Shown one piece after another: positions 62,503 to 64,000 of a stretch of 64,000 nt of DNA. Source of the stretch: Streptomyces sp. CB01373 (GTDB lineage: Bacteria > Actinomycetota > Actinomycetes > Streptomycetales > Streptomycetaceae). How positions within the stretch are numbered: the stretch's first letter is position 1; the number at the start of each line of letters is the position of its first letter. Below the pieces are notes generated by a model. The model had not been told where the DNA came from, made no database searches, and saw only the letters and a program-made list of their open reading frames with translations. Where the stretch lies: positions 124,001 to 188,000 of the forward strand of contig NZ_NNBK01000004.1 of the NCBI RefSeq assembly GCF_002803075.1, in the 5' to 3' direction. Position numbers and translations under genes: made by a program.

Positions 62503-63710
62503 CAGCCGCCGTGACGTCCGGGAACCGCAGGCCGCGCAGGACGCTCGCGGTCGGCGTCCCGAGCGTGTTCCTCGCCGCCTGCCTCGCCCTCGTGCCGTCC
62601 GCCGTCGCGCACGCCGACAGCATCCGGGCCCAGCAGTGGGGCCTCGAGGCCATGCACACCCAGGAGGCCTGGCGCACCACCCAGGGCAAGGGCATCACCG
62701 TCGCCGTCCTGGACACCGGCGTCGACGACGACCACCCCGATCTGCGCGGCAACGTCCTGCCAGGCAAGGACATGATCGGCTTCGGCGCGCGGCGCGGCGA
62801 CCGGCCCTGGGCCCGCCACGGCACCGCCATGGCCGGCATCATCGCCGGTCACGGCCACGGCCCCGGCAACGCGGACGGCGTCCTCGGCATCGCCCCCGAG
62901 GCCAGGATCCTGCCCGTGCGGGTGATCCTGGAGGAGGACGACTCCGCCCGCGGCAAGGCCCGCAGCAGCCGGGGGAACGCCCTCGCCGAGGGCATCCGCT
63001 GGGCCACCGACCACGGCGCCGACGTCATCAACCTCTCCCTCGGCGACGACTCGGACTCGGCGCACCCCGAGCCCGCCGAGGACGAGGCCGTCCAGTACGC
63101 GCTGAGCAAGGGCGCCGTCGTCGTCGCCTCGGCCGGCAACGGCGGCGAGAAGGGCGACCACATCTCCTACCCGGCGGCCTACCCGGGCGTGATCGCCGCG
63201 ACCGCCGTGGACCGCTACGGCACCCGCGCCTCCTTCTCCACCCGCCGCTGGTACGCGACGGTCAGCGCGCCCGGCGTCGACGTCGTCATCGCCGACCCCG
63301 ACCAGCGGTACTACGAGGGCTGGGGCACGAGCGCCGCCTCCGCCTTCGTCTCCGGCGCCGTCGCCCTCGTCAAGGCCGCCCACCCCGGCCTGACCCCCGC
63401 CCAGATCAAGAAGCTCCTGGAGGACACGGCCCGCAACGCCCCCACCGGCGGCCGTGACGACTCCCGCGGCTTCGGCATGATCGACCCCGCCGCCGCCATC
63501 GAGGCCGCGGGCCGCCTCAAGCCCGAGGACCTGACCGCGGCGTCCTACGGCGAGCGCTACTTCGGCCCCGGCCCCGACTCCGCCGAGTCGTCCGCCGCCG
63601 CCTCGGGCTGGGCGGGCCCCCTCGCGGGCGGTGCCGGGGGAGTGATGCTGGTCGTGGCGATCGTCCTGTGGCGCGGCCGCCGTGAGGACGGAAGCGGCTT
63701 CCGGCTGTAG
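62499..63710 (+). CDS. mycosin-type subtilisin-like serine protease
   Basis: A 403-residue membrane-anchored S8 protease. N-terminal signal sequence (LAVGVPSVFLAACLALVPSAVAHA), catalytic triad D72 (VLDTGVDDDHPDL), H107 (RHGTAMAGIIAG) and S278 (WGTSAASAFVSG), and oxyanion Asn214 (SAGNGG). The C-terminal helix (GAGGVMLVVAIVLWRG) anchors it, and a short basic tail follows. This layout is that of mycosins of type VII secretion. The serine motif reads GTSAASAFVSG instead of the usual GTSFAAPYVAG. GTG at 62499 overlaps the preceding stop. No EccB-E or WXG100 gene lies in the window. Confidence 0.88.
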   Translation: MTAAVTSGNRRPRRTLAVGVPSVFLAACLALVPSAVAHADSIRAQQWGLEAMHTQEAWRTTQGKGITVAVLDTGVDDDHPDLRGNVLPGKDMIGFGARRGDRPWARHGTAMAGIIAGHGHGPGNADGVLGIAPEARILPVRVILEEDDSARGKARSSRGNALAEGIRWATDHGADVINLSLGDDSDSAHPEPAEDEAVQYALSKGAVVVASAGNGGEKGDHISYPAAYPGVIAATAVDRYGTRASFSTRRWYATVSAPGVDVVIADPDQRYYEGWGTSAASAFVSGAVALVKAAHPGLTPAQIKKLLEDTARNAPTGGRDDSRGFGMIDPAAAIEAAGRLKPEDLTAASYGERYFGPGPDSAESSAAASGWAGPLAGGAGGVMLVVAIVLWRGRREDGSGFRL

Positions 63711-63739
63711 AACCCGGGTGTCCCGGCCACGGCCGGGGA

Positions 63740-64000
63740 TCACGCCCTCCGGCCGTACGCCGACACCGCCGACCGGGCCGCCTCCTCCACCAGGGCGATG
63801 CCCTGCTCCTTCGTCGGGTTGCCGCTGGACAGGGCGGCCACCAGGTAGTCGTCGCCGCCGGCCGTCACCCGCCCGATGCTGTTGACGACCCACAGACCGG
63901 TCGCGTCACGCGGCATCCAGCCGTTCTTCAGGGCCCACCCGGAGCCGTCGGCGGCGGCCGACACACCCCAGTCCTGGCCCGGGACGATCCGCCCCATGAG
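63740..64000 (-). CDS. beta-lactamase-like serine hydrolase (C-terminal part, start outside window)
   Basis: Minus-strand frame open to the window edge; the last ~86 residues are present. Segments LKNGWMPRDATGLWVVNSIGRV and DDYLVAALSSGNPTKEQGIALVE resemble the C-terminal part of class-A beta-lactamase-related proteins of Streptomyces, where the KNGW stretch occupies the KTG position of the active site. The serine-carrying part is outside the window, so activity cannot be judged. It converges on the mycosin gene with 29 bases between stops. Confidence 0.72.
   Translation of the reverse strand, partial: LMGRIVPGQDWGVSAAADGSGWALKNGWMPRDATGLWVVNSIGRVTAGGDDYLVAALSSGNPTKEQGIALVEEAARSAVSAYGRRA

Overview
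The window is a 64-kb piece of a Streptomyces chromosome core. Third codon positions are overwhelmingly G/C, GTG and TTG starts are frequent, genes are dense with translational overlaps, and the order matches the S. coelicolor SCO16xx region as I remember it: mycothiol ligase, gyl glycerol operon, metH, Pup-proteasome locus, tatAC, conservon 9. No rRNA, tRNA, CRISPR array, insertion sequence, integrase or prophage gene was seen. Species cannot be fixed from the sequence alone.

Layout. 1-3.5 kb: end of a DUF3090 gene, a PI3/4-kinase-like gene, mshC and, convergently, a PAC2/ParJ-like gene. 3.6-9.2 kb (minus strand): the glycerol regulon gylR-glpF-glpK-glpD, with matching dyad operators and an unusual tandem-repeat block between gylR and glpF. 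9.5-16.7 kb: metH, a HAD hydrolase, an orphan peptide-type binding lipoprotein and an orphan NarL-type response regulator. 16.6-21.5 kb: a RecB-like Fe-S nuclease, a site-2 protease with CBS domains, the tRNA m1A58 methyltransferase and a secreted protein.

21.5-40.7 kb is the pupylation/proteasome region: ferredoxin, arc, dop, pup, a frameshifted endonuclease-VII-like remnant, prcB, prcA, a LacI regulator and divergent MFS exporter, pafA, two FKBP prolyl isomerases, pafB, pafC, a zinc-ribbon protein, a small membrane protein, tatA, tatC and a Ski2-like helicase. Together they tag (PafA/Pup), recycle (Dop), unfold (Arc) and degrade (PrcAB) proteins. PafBC is the transcriptional arm of the DNA-damage response in related actinobacteria.

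41-45.6 kb is a complete conservon (rarA-rarE: sensor-like ATPase, Roadblock, DUF742, small GTPase, CYP157-type P450 lacking the ExxR arginine). 45.6-51.4 kb: pseudouridine synthase, a PadR regulator with a drug-type ABC exporter, an iron-box-controlled siderophore-interacting protein and a 5'-3' exonuclease. 51.5-55.3 kb: a glycine-betaine-type importer whose permease is fused to two substrate-binding domains. 55.5-64 kb: an XRE-cupin regulator coupled to a cytosolic B12-binding-fold protein, a TDT-family transporter with divergent LysR regulator, a PLP amino-acid deaminase/aldolase, a proline-rich membrane protein coupled to a mycosin-like subtilase without any ESX genes, and the end of a beta-lactamase-like serine hydrolase.

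Most of the window is ordinary conserved chromosome. The least explained items are the 40-42-bp repeats that end in the gylR stop codon, the frameshifted gene between pup and prcB, the stand-alone mycosin pair, the kinase-like gene coupled to DUF3090 and mshC, and the nested hairpin ahead of the betaine importer.
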